Assembly: GCF_900099965.1 (NCBI RefSeq)
Contig: NZ_FNDJ01000006.1
Location: 329,320-393,319 of the forward strand
Direction of reading: 5' to 3'
Source: Nonomuraea jiangxiensis
GTDB taxonomy: Bacteria > Actinomycetota > Actinomycetes > Streptosporangiales > Streptosporangiaceae
Length of the DNA: 64,000 bases
The translations under genes were made by a program, and so were the position numbers. Shown piece by piece: positions 42,873 to 51,376 of this stretch. The stretch's first letter is position 1. Every line of letters starts with the position of its first letter. The notes under the pieces are model-generated. The model was not told the origin of the DNA and did not search any database. It worked only from the letters and a program-made list of their open reading frames with translations.

Positions 42873-44072
42873 ATGCAGCAGAGCCATCAGGTCCGTCCCG
42901 GTGGCGGGGCTTGGGCGGCCGCCGTCGTATGGGCCTGCCTGCCCCTGTTCACGTGTGGCCTGGCGACTCCGTTCAGCATCGGGTTCGCGGCCTACTGGAT
43001 GCGGAGCGTCTGGCAGGCCCTCGCGGCGTCCGTCTATCTCGTCGCCATCGGTTCCTTCGTGATCTCGGCGCTCGCCTACAACGACTTCGAGGACATTCCT
43101 GAGCCGTTGGGCGGGCTGGTGACAATGGGGCTGGTCGTCAGTTGGATCGGCGGGGTCATTCACTCGGGAGTTCTGGTTCCGTACATGGTCCGGGCTCGGC
43201 TCAGGGCGCCGGTCTACCAGTCGGCGCAGTTCAGGACGCCGGCCTACCAGCGGGTGGACGTGCGGCAGCGGACCACCGCGCCCTCGCACACCCGGCATCC
43301 CGGGCAACCGGAGTGGGTCGGGCACTATCGGGTGCTCAAGTCGCTCGGGCGCGGTGGGCAGGGGGCGGTTTATCTCGCCGCGGCGCCCAACGGGGCGCGG
43401 GTGGCCGTGAAGGTGCTGCACGATCTGGTGGATGAGACGGCGCGGGCCAGGTTCGTCCGGGAAGTGGACGCGGCCCGGCGGGTGGCGACGTTTTCCACAG
43501 CCAGGGTGCTCGATGTCAACATCAGCGGCCTGCACGCGTACATTGTCAGCGAATACGTGGAAGGGCCGTCGCTAGAGCAGCTCGTGCGGAAGCACGGGCC
43601 TCGGGACGAGGACAGCCTGACGCGACTGGCGTTGTCCACAGCGGGGGCGTTGGCGGCCATCCACAAGGCGGGGGTCGTTCATCGTGACTTCAAGCCGAGC
43701 AATGTGCTGATCGGGCACGATGGGCCGCGCGTGATCGACTTCGGGATCGCGCGGGCTCTTGACCAAGTGACTGTGACTTCTGGGAAAGTGGTGGGAACGC
43801 CGCCTTACATGTCGCCCGAGCAGCTGACGGGGGACGCTGTGGGGCCGGCTTCCGATGTGTTCAGCTGGGCAGTGACGATCATGTTCGCGGCTACGGGGCG
43901 GCCGGCGTTCGGGGAGGACACTGTGCCTGCCGTGTTCAATCGGGTGCTGACGTTTCATCCGGACTTATCGCCGTTGCCGCCTGGGTTACGCGGTGTGGTG
44001 GGGACTTGCCTCAGCAAGCGGCCGGAGGACCGGCCTTCGGCTTCTGACGTGATGCTGTCGATCATTCATTGA
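42873..44072 (+). CDS. Serine/threonine protein kinase with N-terminal membrane domain
   Basis: 399 residues from ATG 42873. Residues ~15-110 hold three hydrophobic helices (AAVVWACLPLFTCGLATPFS, WQALAASVYLVAIGSFVISA, LGGLVTMGLVVSWIGGVIHS). The kinase domain starts near residue 150: GRGGQGAVYLAA glycine loop, VAVKVL lysine, VVHRDFKPSNVLIG catalytic loop, VIDFGIA DFG, PPYMSPEQL activation segment, RPEDRPSASDV at the end. All catalytic residues are present. The usual Hanks-type order is kinase first and TM after; here it is reversed and there is no extracellular sensor domain. Inserted between nuoI and the rest of nuo, on the opposite strand. Confidence 0.88.
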   Translation: MQQSHQVRPGGGAWAAAVVWACLPLFTCGLATPFSIGFAAYWMRSVWQALAASVYLVAIGSFVISALAYNDFEDIPEPLGGLVTMGLVVSWIGGVIHSGVLVPYMVRARLRAPVYQSAQFRTPAYQRVDVRQRTTAPSHTRHPGQPEWVGHYRVLKSLGRGGQGAVYLAAAPNGARVAVKVLHDLVDETARARFVREVDAARRVATFSTARVLDVNISGLHAYIVSEYVEGPSLEQLVRKHGPRDEDSLTRLALSTAGALAAIHKAGVVHRDFKPSNVLIGHDGPRVIDFGIARALDQVTVTSGKVVGTPPYMSPEQLTGDAVGPASDVFSWAVTIMFAATGRPAFGEDTVPAVFNRVLTFHPDLSPLPPGLRGVVGTCLSKRPEDRPSASDVMLSIIH

Positions 44073-44504
44073 GCAGTTGACCTTGATTGAGCTACTGAGT
44101 GGGCGTCGATTTTGGGCTGGTTCTGCCGGTTCTGTCTGAGTGCGAGGGGTCAGCGGAGCCCCAGGGAGCGAGTGGAGCTCGAGAGGTGAGTGAGCCCCCA
44201 GGGGCGTATTGAGCTCGGATCGGGCTGGTGCTGGAGCAGGGGGATGGTCCGGGGGGTTCGTTGGGCGGGCTGGTTGGCGAGCGGTCGGATGGTGTCGGGC
44301 GGGAAGTTGCCTACGTTGTCGGGCTTCCTGTGGATGGCGATCTTCCTGTTGGGTGGATCGGTGTTCGGCAGTACGGTTTCCCGTCCGCTACGTACCGGGA
44401 GAGGCCCTGCCTGGATGCATGCTCAGGGTGCCTGGCCTGCGCGCGAAGGGGTCGTTTCGCTAGATTCGAGGCGCAAAGGTGCCTATTGCGAGATAGAGGT
44501 AAGG
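44073..44504. other. Intergenic region upstream of lspA
   Basis: 432 bp. It has an imperfect direct repeat (GAGCCCCAGGGAGCGAGTGG at about 44156, then GAGCCCCCAGGGGCGTATTG at about 44191). The lspA frame is open through part of it, but without homology or signals. Otherwise nothing clear. Confidence 0.4.
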
Positions 44505-45041
44505 GTGTCGGACGGGCAGACTGCGCAGGCTACGAGACGGGGTTTGCGGCCATATGGATGGATGCTCGTGCTGGCCGCGATCGTTCTCCTCGTAGACCAG
44601 ATCTCCAAGTTCTGGGCGCTCTCGGCGCTTTCGGACGGCGAGAACATCGCGGTGATTCCACAGCTGATCCACTTTCGGCTGTTGCTGAACCCTGGCGCCG
44701 CCTTCTCGATCGGGGAGGGGGCGACCTGGGTGTTCGCCCTGACCGCGGCCGCTGCGGTTGTCGGCATCCTGTACGTGGGACGGCGGCTGCGCTCAACCGC
44801 CTGGACCATCGTGCTGGGTGCGATGCTGGGCGGTGCCACGTCCCATCTGCTTGACCGGCTTTTTCGGCCCCCTGGCTTCGCCCACGGGCACGTCGTCGAC
44901 TTCATTGACTATGGCGGGCTGTTCGTCGGGAATGTCGCCGACATCGCGCTCGTCGGAGGCTGTGCTCTGCTCCTGGTGCTCAGTCTGCGTGGTGTTCCGA
45001 TGGGGGGTGTGGGCGACAAGGAAGGTTCCTCCTCTTCGTAG
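44505..45041 (+). CDS. lspA: Lipoprotein signal peptidase (SPase II)
   Basis: 178 residues from GTG 44505, chosen because GAGG lies 5 nt upstream and the homology starts soon after; the open frame begins 315 bp earlier with no protein-like sequence. Four TM helices; signatures LLVDQISKFWAL, LLNPGAAFSI, and the catalytic Asp pair in HLLDRLFRPPG and HVVDFIDYGGLFVGNVADIA. LspA removes signal peptides from prolipoproteins such as those at 4990 and 51377. The basic tail GVPMGGVGDKEGSSSS is cytoplasmic. Confidence 0.93.
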   Translation: MSDGQTAQATRRGLRPYGWMLVLAAIVLLVDQISKFWALSALSDGENIAVIPQLIHFRLLLNPGAAFSIGEGATWVFALTAAAAVVGILYVGRRLRSTAWTIVLGAMLGGATSHLLDRLFRPPGFAHGHVVDFIDYGGLFVGNVADIALVGGCALLLVLSLRGVPMGGVGDKEGSSSS

Positions 45042-45274
45042 TGGGGTGTGGAGGGCTGGAGGGTTCCTCGTTCAGGCCGTACTGGGATGACTGCTCGTTT
45101 CTGTTGGATGCAGTTCCTCCTGAGGGAGGAGTTGGGCAGGTCATCGATGATCAGATGTGATCGCGCCTGGGTAAGGTGGGTGCATGCTTTGACGCCTGCC
45201 CGGCAATCGGGCGCCTCCGTTGCCTCCTTCGTTCGTCGCAGATCGACCCTGGACCCACGCAGGAGATGCCTTTC

Positions 45275-46201
45275 ATGAACACGTCGACCTCCATCGACGT
45301 TCCCGGCCTGTTCGCCGCGTCTTATGGTGCGAACGGTGCCGAAGCGCGTGCTTGGCTCGCCGGTTTGCCTCGCCTCGGCGGTGAGTTCCTGGACCGCTGG
45401 GGGCTGCGGCCGGACGGTCCGGCCGCGTACGGCATGGCCTCGCTGGTCCTGCCCGTACTTCAGTCCGACGGGACACCCGCCGTCCTCAAGCTTCAGCAGC
45501 TCCGGGAGGAGACCGCCGGCGCCGCGCCCGGGCTGCGGGCGTGGCAAGGCGACGGCGTTGTGCGCCTGCTCGACTATGACGAGCAGAGCGGCACGCAGTT
45601 GCTGGAACGCCTGGATGCCGCCCGGCCGCTATCCACGGTGGCCGACGATGATGCGGCCATGCAGGTCCTGGCCGAGCTGATGGCCCGCTTGACGTCGGTT
45701 CCTGCCCCAAGGGATGTGCGACGGTTGTCTGACATCGCCGGGGCCATGCTCGTTCAGGTCCCGCAGGCTGTGTCGGCGCTGCGCGACCCTGGCGAGCAGC
45801 GGCTGGTGCGCACCTGCGCGTCCGCCGTGGCCGAGTTGGTCGGCGAGCCTGGTGATCGCCTGTTGCACTGGGATCTGCACTACGACAACGTCCTGGCCGG
45901 GGAACGGGAACCCTGGCTGGCCATCGACCCTGAACCGCTGGCCGGCGATCCGGGGTTTGAGTTGCTGCCGGCACTGGACAACCGGTGGGAGGAGGTGGAG
46001 GCCACCGGTGATGTGGCTCGCGCGGTGCTGCGCCGCTTTGACCTGCTGACCGAGGTCCTCGGCCTCGATCGGAGGCGGGCAGTCGGCTGGAGTCTTGGCC
46101 GCGTGCTGCAGAACGCATTGTGGGATATCGAAGACGGCAAGGCCACGCTCGAACCTTCCCAAGTCGGCATCGCTATGGTGCTGCTGCGCCGTCGGCAATG
46201 A
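45275..46201 (+). CDS. Aminoglycoside/hydroxyurea-type phosphotransferase (APH(6)-like kinase)
   Basis: 308 residues. The ATG at 45275 is preferred over 45266 because AGGAG is 9 nt upstream. LLHWDLHYDNVLAG carries the catalytic HxDxxxxN motif and WLAIDPEPLAGDPGFELLPA the Mg-binding Asp block; the latter is characteristic of the streptomycin 6-kinase/hydroxyurea kinase family. Earlier, GMASLVLPVLQSDGTPAVLK gives the ATP-site Lys. It could inactivate streptomycin-like compounds or phosphorylate another small molecule. Part of the block that splits the nuo genes. Confidence 0.82.
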   Translation: MNTSTSIDVPGLFAASYGANGAEARAWLAGLPRLGGEFLDRWGLRPDGPAAYGMASLVLPVLQSDGTPAVLKLQQLREETAGAAPGLRAWQGDGVVRLLDYDEQSGTQLLERLDAARPLSTVADDDAAMQVLAELMARLTSVPAPRDVRRLSDIAGAMLVQVPQAVSALRDPGEQRLVRTCASAVAELVGEPGDRLLHWDLHYDNVLAGEREPWLAIDPEPLAGDPGFELLPALDNRWEEVEATGDVARAVLRRFDLLTEVLGLDRRRAVGWSLGRVLQNALWDIEDGKATLEPSQVGIAMVLLRRRQ

Positions 46202-46244
46202 AACAGGGACGGCTTAACAGCTCCTGCAGTTTCATGGGTGACGA

Positions 46245-46478
46245 TCAAGCGGTGAGGTCGTGCTCCTCCCTTCGGTAGCGGGCATGGTGGATGCGTTGGT
46301 GCTCTTGGGCGAGGTGACAGTGCCAATAGGCAGCGAGATCACCATTAGCGATCAGGGCGCGGAGTTTCAGGATGGCTTCGGCTCCGGCCAGGCCGCGGCG
46401 AGCACCGGTGATGTCCAGGCAATCACCGATCTGGTGGCGGCAGGCGCCCTCGATCACGCCCTTTTCTGTTTGGGTGCG
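46245..46478 (-). pseudogene. C-terminal scrap of an ISKra4-type transposase
   Basis: On the minus strand: [76 protein letters not shown] and a stop. This is the conserved end of ISKra4-family transposases ([22 protein letters not shown] type). Only ~78 residues survive, with no upstream part: 46479 onward belongs to unrelated sequence. Evidence for a past transposition in the block between nuoH and nuoI. Confidence 0.7.
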
Positions 46479-46502
46479 AGGGGTGGGTGGGTGCGTGGGT
46501 GG

Positions 46503-47468
46503 TTATGGGGTTGCTTCCTGTGTGGAGTTGAGGAAAGTGAGGTATTCGTCGCGGGTTAGGCGGTGGGCGGAGAGGGACAGGTTGTGGCGGGTGGCGAAAC
46601 GGTTGGCGTCTTCTGGGGGCCAGAGGCCCGGGAGGTGGTGGAGGGAGCGGCCGGTTCTGTCGAGGATGAACAGGCCCGTCAGGCCGTCGTACCTGTAGAG
46701 AAGGAGGCGGAAGGCTTGGCCTGGGGCTTCGCCTATGCGTAGCTCGGCCAGGACCTCGTTGCCGTGGTTCACCAGGAGTTTGTTGTTGGGCTTGGTGCTC
46801 AGGTAGAGGCCGCCGGTTGAGGACAGGGCGGTGCCTTTTTTCACCCGGCGGCGGTGGAGTCTTGTGGTGACCGGGCGGATGACCAGCAACAAGGGGCTGA
46901 AAGCCACGGCCAGCCATTTGGCGTCCAGCAGGTCCAGCACCACGTGGCCGATGGCGGACAGGCCCCGCCATGCGCCCCATATTCCCAGGGACGTCAGATA
47001 GACCATCAGGGCTGCGCCCGTTACTCCTGCGAAAATGACCATCGGCTTTTGCCATTTGCGGAGGGAGGAGGCTGATAAGCCTCGGAGGCGTTGCCAGCCT
47101 GGGGCGCGGGCGGCGAGGACCCTGCGTACGTTGACGGACGGTTCGGCGCGGGCGTCCTCCAGTGGGATGCCTGCCTGGTGGGCGAAGTCCTTGAGGTGGC
47201 TTGCGTGCCATTCGCCTGGGAGGTCCAGCAGGACCAGGCCGTCGGCGTCCAGTGCCGCCACTCCTTGGCTGGAGTGGCGCTTTTGCTTGCTGTTGGCGAT
47301 CGTTACTTGCTGGTCATAGTTGTAGTGGTAGAGACGGGTCGGCGTCACGCGTACCGAATGGCCGGTGGCCTGGTCGGTCGCGGCCAGAGTCTGTCCGTCG
47401 GAGGTCAGCGCGGTCTTTGGGCAGCGGCTGCCCTTTATCGCGCCGGCGATTGGCAGGATTTGATTCAC
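46503..47468 (-). CDS. Hypothetical protein with two transmembrane helices
   Basis: 321 residues from the GTG at 47468, which has GGGGAGA about 7 nt upstream; an ATG 18 codons earlier (MPTLFVVIRQ) is an alternative. A soluble N-terminal ~130 residues (DQQVTIANSKQKRHSSQGVA, DADGLVLLDLPGEWHASHLK) are followed by two hydrophobic stretches (PMVIFAGVTGAALMVYLTSL and LDAKWLAVAFSPLLLVIRPV) and a C-terminal soluble region with FRLLLYRYDGLTGLFILDRT. Family not recognised. Located between the ISKra4 scrap and the minisatellite. Confidence 0.7.
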   Translation of the reverse strand: MNQILPIAGAIKGSRCPKTALTSDGQTLAATDQATGHSVRVTPTRLYHYNYDQQVTIANSKQKRHSSQGVAALDADGLVLLDLPGEWHASHLKDFAHQAGIPLEDARAEPSVNVRRVLAARAPGWQRLRGLSASSLRKWQKPMVIFAGVTGAALMVYLTSLGIWGAWRGLSAIGHVVLDLLDAKWLAVAFSPLLLVIRPVTTRLHRRRVKKGTALSSTGGLYLSTKPNNKLLVNHGNEVLAELRIGEAPGQAFRLLLYRYDGLTGLFILDRTGRSLHHLPGLWPPEDANRFATRHNLSLSAHRLTRDEYLTFLNSTQEATP

Positions 47469-47754
47469 TCGGCATTCTCCCCAGAGGCCCCCTTGCCTGA
47501 TAACGACGAATAAGGTCGGCATAAAGTTTCCGCGTCAGGTCACGGTGGCGCGTTCTCCTTGTGCAGCGGCTGAGGTCCGGGCGACGGCTGTTAACGCCAT
47601 GGGATTGATCCGGCCTGGGTGCTGCGGGATCGGGACTGTTGGCGCTGCAGGTTCGCGCGGTGGTGCCGGGGGTGGACGCGGGGTGACGTTGGGGAGCCGG
47701 CTCCAGGCGTCGGGACGGGATTCGGGTCTGGACGCCGTGCGACTGGGCTTCCGG
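47469..47754. other. Intergenic stretch before the minisatellite
   Basis: No supported gene. Includes the likely promoter of the minus-strand membrane-protein gene. GC-rich, no further signal seen. Confidence 0.35.
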
Positions 47755-48093
47755 TGGTGGCGCTTGAGGTGGCGGCGCTTGAGGTGGCGGCGCTTGAGGT
47801 GGCGGGGCTTGAGGTGGCGGGGCTTGAGGTGGCGGGGCTTGAGGTGGCGCGCGCCTTCGGTGGCGGGGCCTTCAGGTGGCCGGGCTTGAGGTGGCCGGGC
47901 TTGAGGTGGCGGGGGCCTTCGGATGGCGCGCCTTGGGTGGTGGGCGCCCTGGGTGGCGGGCGCCTTTGGGTGGCGGGGGCCTTCGGGTGGCGGGGGCCTT
48001 CGGGTGGCGGGGGCCTTCGGATGGCGCGCCTTGGGTGGTGGGCGCCTTGGGTGGCGGGCGCCTTTGGGTGGCGGGCGCCTTTGGGTGGAGCGG
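47755..48093. repeat. GGTGGCGGG-type minisatellite (array 1)
   Basis: First a 15-bp unit CTTGAGGTGGCGGGG (variants with GCGCTT) starting at 47763 and repeating every 15 bp at least six times, then again at 47884 and 47899. From ~47910 the units change to 17-18 bp (GGGGGCCTTCGGGTGGC, GGCGCCTTGGGTGGTGG), with a longer duplication near 47910 and 48010. In one frame this would give VAALE pentapeptides, but all frames are open and no start or family supports a gene. Downstream of nuoH. Confidence 0.85.
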
Positions 48094-48357
48094 TGAGTCA
48101 GGCGTCGGGTTCGTGGGGGCTGGGCTATGGGTGCTGTGGGGGTTGCGGCGGGGAGTCGAGGTGGGATGCGACGTCGGGCCGCGGGGTTGGGGTTGGGGTG
48201 GTCGGCGTTGCTTGTGGAGTGGGGGGTGGGATGTGGGTTGGCCTTGTGGGTGGTGGCTCACGGCCGCGGTCGGTATTCCGCGCTGGTCGTGCACGCTGAG
48301 GGGTCCCGGCCCGGCGGTGAGCTGTGCGGCGCTTGGGGCTGTGGGAGTGGGTGGGTG
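48094..48357. other. Intergenic region after nuoH
   Basis: G-rich sequence between the minisatellite and the nuoH stop. No gene seen; open frames are due to composition. Confidence 0.35.
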
Positions 48358-49299
48358 TTAGAGGAGGACCTTGATCACGCCTGTTAGGGCCAGTTGTACG
48401 AGGGCCAGGGGGACGAGGACCGCCCAGGCGAGTTTCTGGAGTTGGTCTTCGCGGAGCCGGGGGTACGTCACGCGGAGCCAGATGACGACGAACGACAGCA
48501 GGAAGACCTTGGCCAGGGTCCATGCCCAGCCGGGCAGGAGCGGGCCCTGCCAGCCGCCCAGGAACAGGACGGTGGTCAGGAAGGACAGGACCACGATGCC
48601 TGCGTATTCGGCGAGCATGAACAGGGCGAAGCGCATGCCGGTGTACTCGGTCATCGGGCCCATGATGATCTCGGATTCGGCGATCGGCATGTCGAACGGG
48701 GGGCGGCGTAGTTCGGCGAGGCCGGCCAGGAAGAAGACGACGCCGCCGATCGCCTGCCAGGGCAGCCACCACCACTGCCACGCCTCGACGATCCCGGGGA
48801 TCGACAGCGTGCCGGCGGCCATCGCCACCGAGGAGGCCGCCAGGACCAGAGGCAGCTCGTACGACATGAGCTGAGCGGCCGAGCGCATGCCGCCGAGCAC
48901 CGAGTATTTGTTGGCCGAGGCCCAGCCGGCCATGATCGAGCCGAGCACGCCGATGCCCATGACGGCGAGCACGAAGAAGAGGCCGAGATCGAGGTCGACG
49001 GCCACGAGGTCACGGTCGAGGGGGATGACGATCAGCACGACCAGGTACGGGATGAGCGCCACGCCGGGCGCGATCATGAAGATGCGGCGGTCGGCCGCGG
49101 CCGGGATGACGTCCTCCTTCTGTGCGAACTTCACCCCGTCGGCGATGAGCTGCGCCCAGCCGTGGAAGCCCCCCGCGTACATGGGGCCCAGTCGCGACTG
49201 CATGTGAGCCATGACCTTGTGCTCGGTCTGCCCCACGATCAGCGGCAGCACCAGGAACACGATGAGGATGACGACGAAGCTCAGCACCACTTCAAGCAT
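48358..49299 (-). CDS. nuoH: NADH-quinone oxidoreductase subunit H
   Basis: 313 residues with eight TM helices. Family signatures: EHKVMAHMQSRLGPMYAG, DGVKFAQKEDVIPAAADRRI and LAELRRPPFDMPIAESEIIM with GPMTEYTG, the quinone-site loop. It links the hydrophilic arm to the pumping modules. Its start overlaps the nuoC stop by 8 nt. In ordinary clusters nuoI follows; here 5.6 kb of unrelated sequence intervene. Confidence 0.95.
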   Translation of the reverse strand: MLEVVLSFVVILIVFLVLPLIVGQTEHKVMAHMQSRLGPMYAGGFHGWAQLIADGVKFAQKEDVIPAAADRRIFMIAPGVALIPYLVVLIVIPLDRDLVAVDLDLGLFFVLAVMGIGVLGSIMAGWASANKYSVLGGMRSAAQLMSYELPLVLAASSVAMAAGTLSIPGIVEAWQWWWLPWQAIGGVVFFLAGLAELRRPPFDMPIAESEIIMGPMTEYTGMRFALFMLAEYAGIVVLSFLTTVLFLGGWQGPLLPGWAWTLAKVFLLSFVVIWLRVTYPRLREDQLQKLAWAVLVPLALVQLALTGVIKVLL

Positions 49300-49852
49300 C
49301 GGGCGGCCCCCAGTCGGCTGGCACTCCAGGCGGAAGCGTCTTGCGGCGGCTCGGGGCGCCGTGTCCGGATTCGCCGGGTTCCTTGGCGCCGGGCCACGGC
49401 TTGGCCACCCGTGCCGCCAGGACGAACTCCTTGCGCAGCGGATGCCCCTCGAAGCCGTCGGGCAGGAGCAGCGGCACGAGGTTGGGGTGATCGTCGAAGA
49501 TCACGCCGAACATCTCGTACGTCTCGCGCTCGTGCCAGTTCGCTCCCCGGTAGATGTCCACGATGCTGAGGAGGTGGGGGCTTTCGCGGGGCACGCGGGT
49601 GCGCAGGAGGAGGCGTTCGCCGGCGGGCGGGTGATAGACGTGGGCCACCACGAGGAAGGCCTCCGGCGGGTCGTCCACGCCGGTCAGCCAGTCGAAGAAG
49701 GCGTAGCCGAGGTCGTCGCGTACGAACGTCACCAGTTCGACCCAGTCGGCCGGGCCGACGTCGATCGTGGTGTCGCCGTAAGACTCGGAGATCTGGGCCC
49801 GCTCGCCGAACCGCTCCGAGAGCCGCTCCCGGCCGCCGAACCCCGCGTTCAC
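49292..49852 (-). CDS. nuoC: NADH-quinone oxidoreductase subunit C
   Basis: 186 residues from a GTG that overlaps the nuoB stop (GTGA). The 30-kDa subunit motif [20 protein letters not shown] followed by [17 protein letters not shown] is complete; the earlier [20 protein letters not shown] is also typical. The C-terminal tail ([19 protein letters not shown]) is slightly extended. No nuoD follows, although C and D are normally adjacent or fused. Confidence 0.95.
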   Translation of the reverse strand: MNAGFGGRERLSERFGERAQISESYGDTTIDVGPADWVELVTFVRDDLGYAFFDWLTGVDDPPEAFLVVAHVYHPPAGERLLLRTRVPRESPHLLSIVDIYRGANWHERETYEMFGVIFDDHPNLVPLLLPDGFEGHPLRKEFVLAARVAKPWPGAKEPGESGHGAPSRRKTLPPGVPADWGPPDA

Positions 49853-50388
49853 GCCTCCTCCGCGTGGGGGCGGGACCAGACGTAACGGTCGCTGAGCTTC
49901 TCCCCCGCGATCTTCTCCTGCAGCTTCATGATGCCGTACAGGAGGGCCTCCGGGCGGGGCGGGCAGCCGGGGACGTAGACGTCGACGGGGACGATCTGGT
50001 CGACGCCGTTCGTCACGCAGTAGGAGTCCCAGTACGGGCCGCCGGTGTTGGAGCAGGCGCCGAACGAGATCACGTATTTCGGGTCGGGCATCTGCTCGTA
50101 GAGGCGCTTCACGGCCGGAGCCATCTTGTCGGTGACCGTCCCCGAGACGATCATGAGGTCGGCCTGCCTGGGACCGTTCGCGAACGGGATGACACCGAAC
50201 CTGATGAAGTCGTGCCTGCTCGCGGAGGTCGCGATGAACTCGATCGCGCAGCAGGCCAGCCCGAAGTTGAACACCCACAGGGAATAGCGCCTGCCCCAGT
50301 TGAGCACGAACCGCATGGGTTTGGGCGCCAACCGGGAGATCGGGCCGACTGTGGGCATCGGGAGGTCCGTTGCTGCCATGGTGACCAT
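49849..50388 (-). CDS. nuoB: NADH-quinone oxidoreductase subunit B
   Basis: 179 residues; an alternative start 3 codons later (MAATDL) is possible. Ligands of the N2 4Fe-4S cluster are all present: [37 protein letters not shown] and [20 protein letters not shown]2 passes electrons to quinone. Couples by 4 nt to nuoC. Confidence 0.95.
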   Translation of the reverse strand: MVTMAATDLPMPTVGPISRLAPKPMRFVLNWGRRYSLWVFNFGLACCAIEFIATSASRHDFIRFGVIPFANGPRQADLMIVSGTVTDKMAPAVKRLYEQMPDPKYVISFGACSNTGGPYWDSYCVTNGVDQIVPVDVYVPGCPPRPEALLYGIMKLQEKIAGEKLSDRYVWSRPHAEEA

Positions 50389-50461
50389 TCTTGCGCGGAT
50401 CGCAGGTCACGCAAAGGGATCTCCGCCGGGGGGCCTGCCGTCCCCGCCGTCCGGGCGAGCG

Positions 50462-50833
50462 CTAGGTCCAGGTGAGTACGCGCTTCCGCCAGGCGTACAC
50501 GATGCCGAGGGCGATGAAGCCGAGGAAGACGAACATCTCCACCAGCGTGGTCAGGCCGTATCCCGGGGCGTCGAAAACGGTGGCCCAGGGGAACAGGAAG
50601 ACGGCGTCCACCGCGAAGACCACGTAGAGGTAGGTGAAGACGTAGTAGCGGACCTGCGACTGCGCCCATCCGTCCCCGACCGGGTCGACCCCGCACTCGT
50701 ACGTGGTCAGCTTCTCGGCGGTGGGACGGCTGGGGCGGAGGAAGCGGTTGGCCATCATGGCGCCGGCCACGATGGCGACACCGATGGCCAGGAGTGCGGC
50801 GACGAGCGCGTAGGACCCGAAATAGCCGTCCAT
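50462..50833 (-). CDS. nuoA: NADH-quinone oxidoreductase subunit A
   Basis: 123 residues, three TM helices: SYALVAALLAIGVAIVAGAM, YYVFTYLYVVFAVDAVFLFP, LTTLVEMFVFLGFIALGIVY. Conserved KLTTYECGVDPVGDGWAQSQ loop with the Cys. ATG at 50833. First gene of this nuo part; 73 bp to nuoB. Upstream lies a minisatellite rather than another nuo gene. Confidence 0.94.
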   Translation of the reverse strand: MDGYFGSYALVAALLAIGVAIVAGAMMANRFLRPSRPTAEKLTTYECGVDPVGDGWAQSQVRYYVFTYLYVVFAVDAVFLFPWATVFDAPGYGLTTLVEMFVFLGFIALGIVYAWRKRVLTWT

Positions 50834-50926
50834 GACGGGATGGTAACCCAAGCCGGGGCGACTGACCCGCTCGGATGCAACTCCACATCCCAGGTCGGGT
50901 ACGCGGCCGACGGGTGGCGGGGCCGG

Positions 50927-51190
50927 TGGATGGCGGGTGGCGGGTGGCGGGTGGCGGTGGGTGGCGGGGCCGGTGGGTGGCTGGTGGTCGGTGAATGGCG
51001 GGGGGTGGGCGGCTGGTGGCTGGTGGCGGCCGGTGAATGGCGGGGCCGGTGGACGGCGGGTGGCGGACGGCGGGTGGCGGACGGCGGGTGGCGGACGGCC
51101 GGTGGATGTCCGGTGGTCGGTGAATGGCGGGTGGTGGGTGGCTGGTGGCTGGTGGCGGACGGTGGATGGCGGGGCCGGTTGGAGTGGGGG
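50927..51190. repeat. GGTGGCGGG-type minisatellite (array 2)
   Basis: Irregular tandem units of GGCGGGTGGC, GTGAATGGCGGGG, GGACGGCGGGTGGC (three to four perfect 14-bp units around 51050-51095) and GGTGGCTGGTGG. Same motif family as the array at 47755. It lies in the 540-bp gap between nuoA and the deacetylase gene, 90 bp upstream of the nuoA start, so it could affect nuoA expression. No gene supported in any frame. Confidence 0.8.
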
Positions 51191-51376
51191 TGTTTGGTAG
51201 GGGTTGGGGGCTGGGCTCGGGGCGTTGGGCCGGGGTTGCTCGGTGTGGGGGTGGCGGGGCTGGGGAGTGGGTGGGTACCCAGGGTGGGGCAAGGGTGGGT
51301 CAAGGGATGGGAGGTATCGGATCAAATCACATCAAATGACCATAAATCACAAGATCAATCCCATAACGTGACATAC

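Noticed and set aside
44190..44504. Extended N-terminus for LspA
   Set aside because: The 105 extra codons have no homology, and the GTG at 44505 has a good ribosome-binding site.
47763..48093. Possible CRISPR array
   Set aside because: Units are 15-18 bp in tandem with no unique spacers; this is a minisatellite.
47619..48299. Open frame giving VAALE pentapeptide repeats
   Set aside because: The repeats do not fit the A(D/N)LXX pentapeptide family, every frame of the minisatellite is open, and no start signal is convincing.
50462..51325. Long N-terminal extension of NuoA through the minisatellite
   Set aside because: The extension encodes His/Pro-rich repeat-derived sequence; NuoA proper starts at the ATG at 50833.
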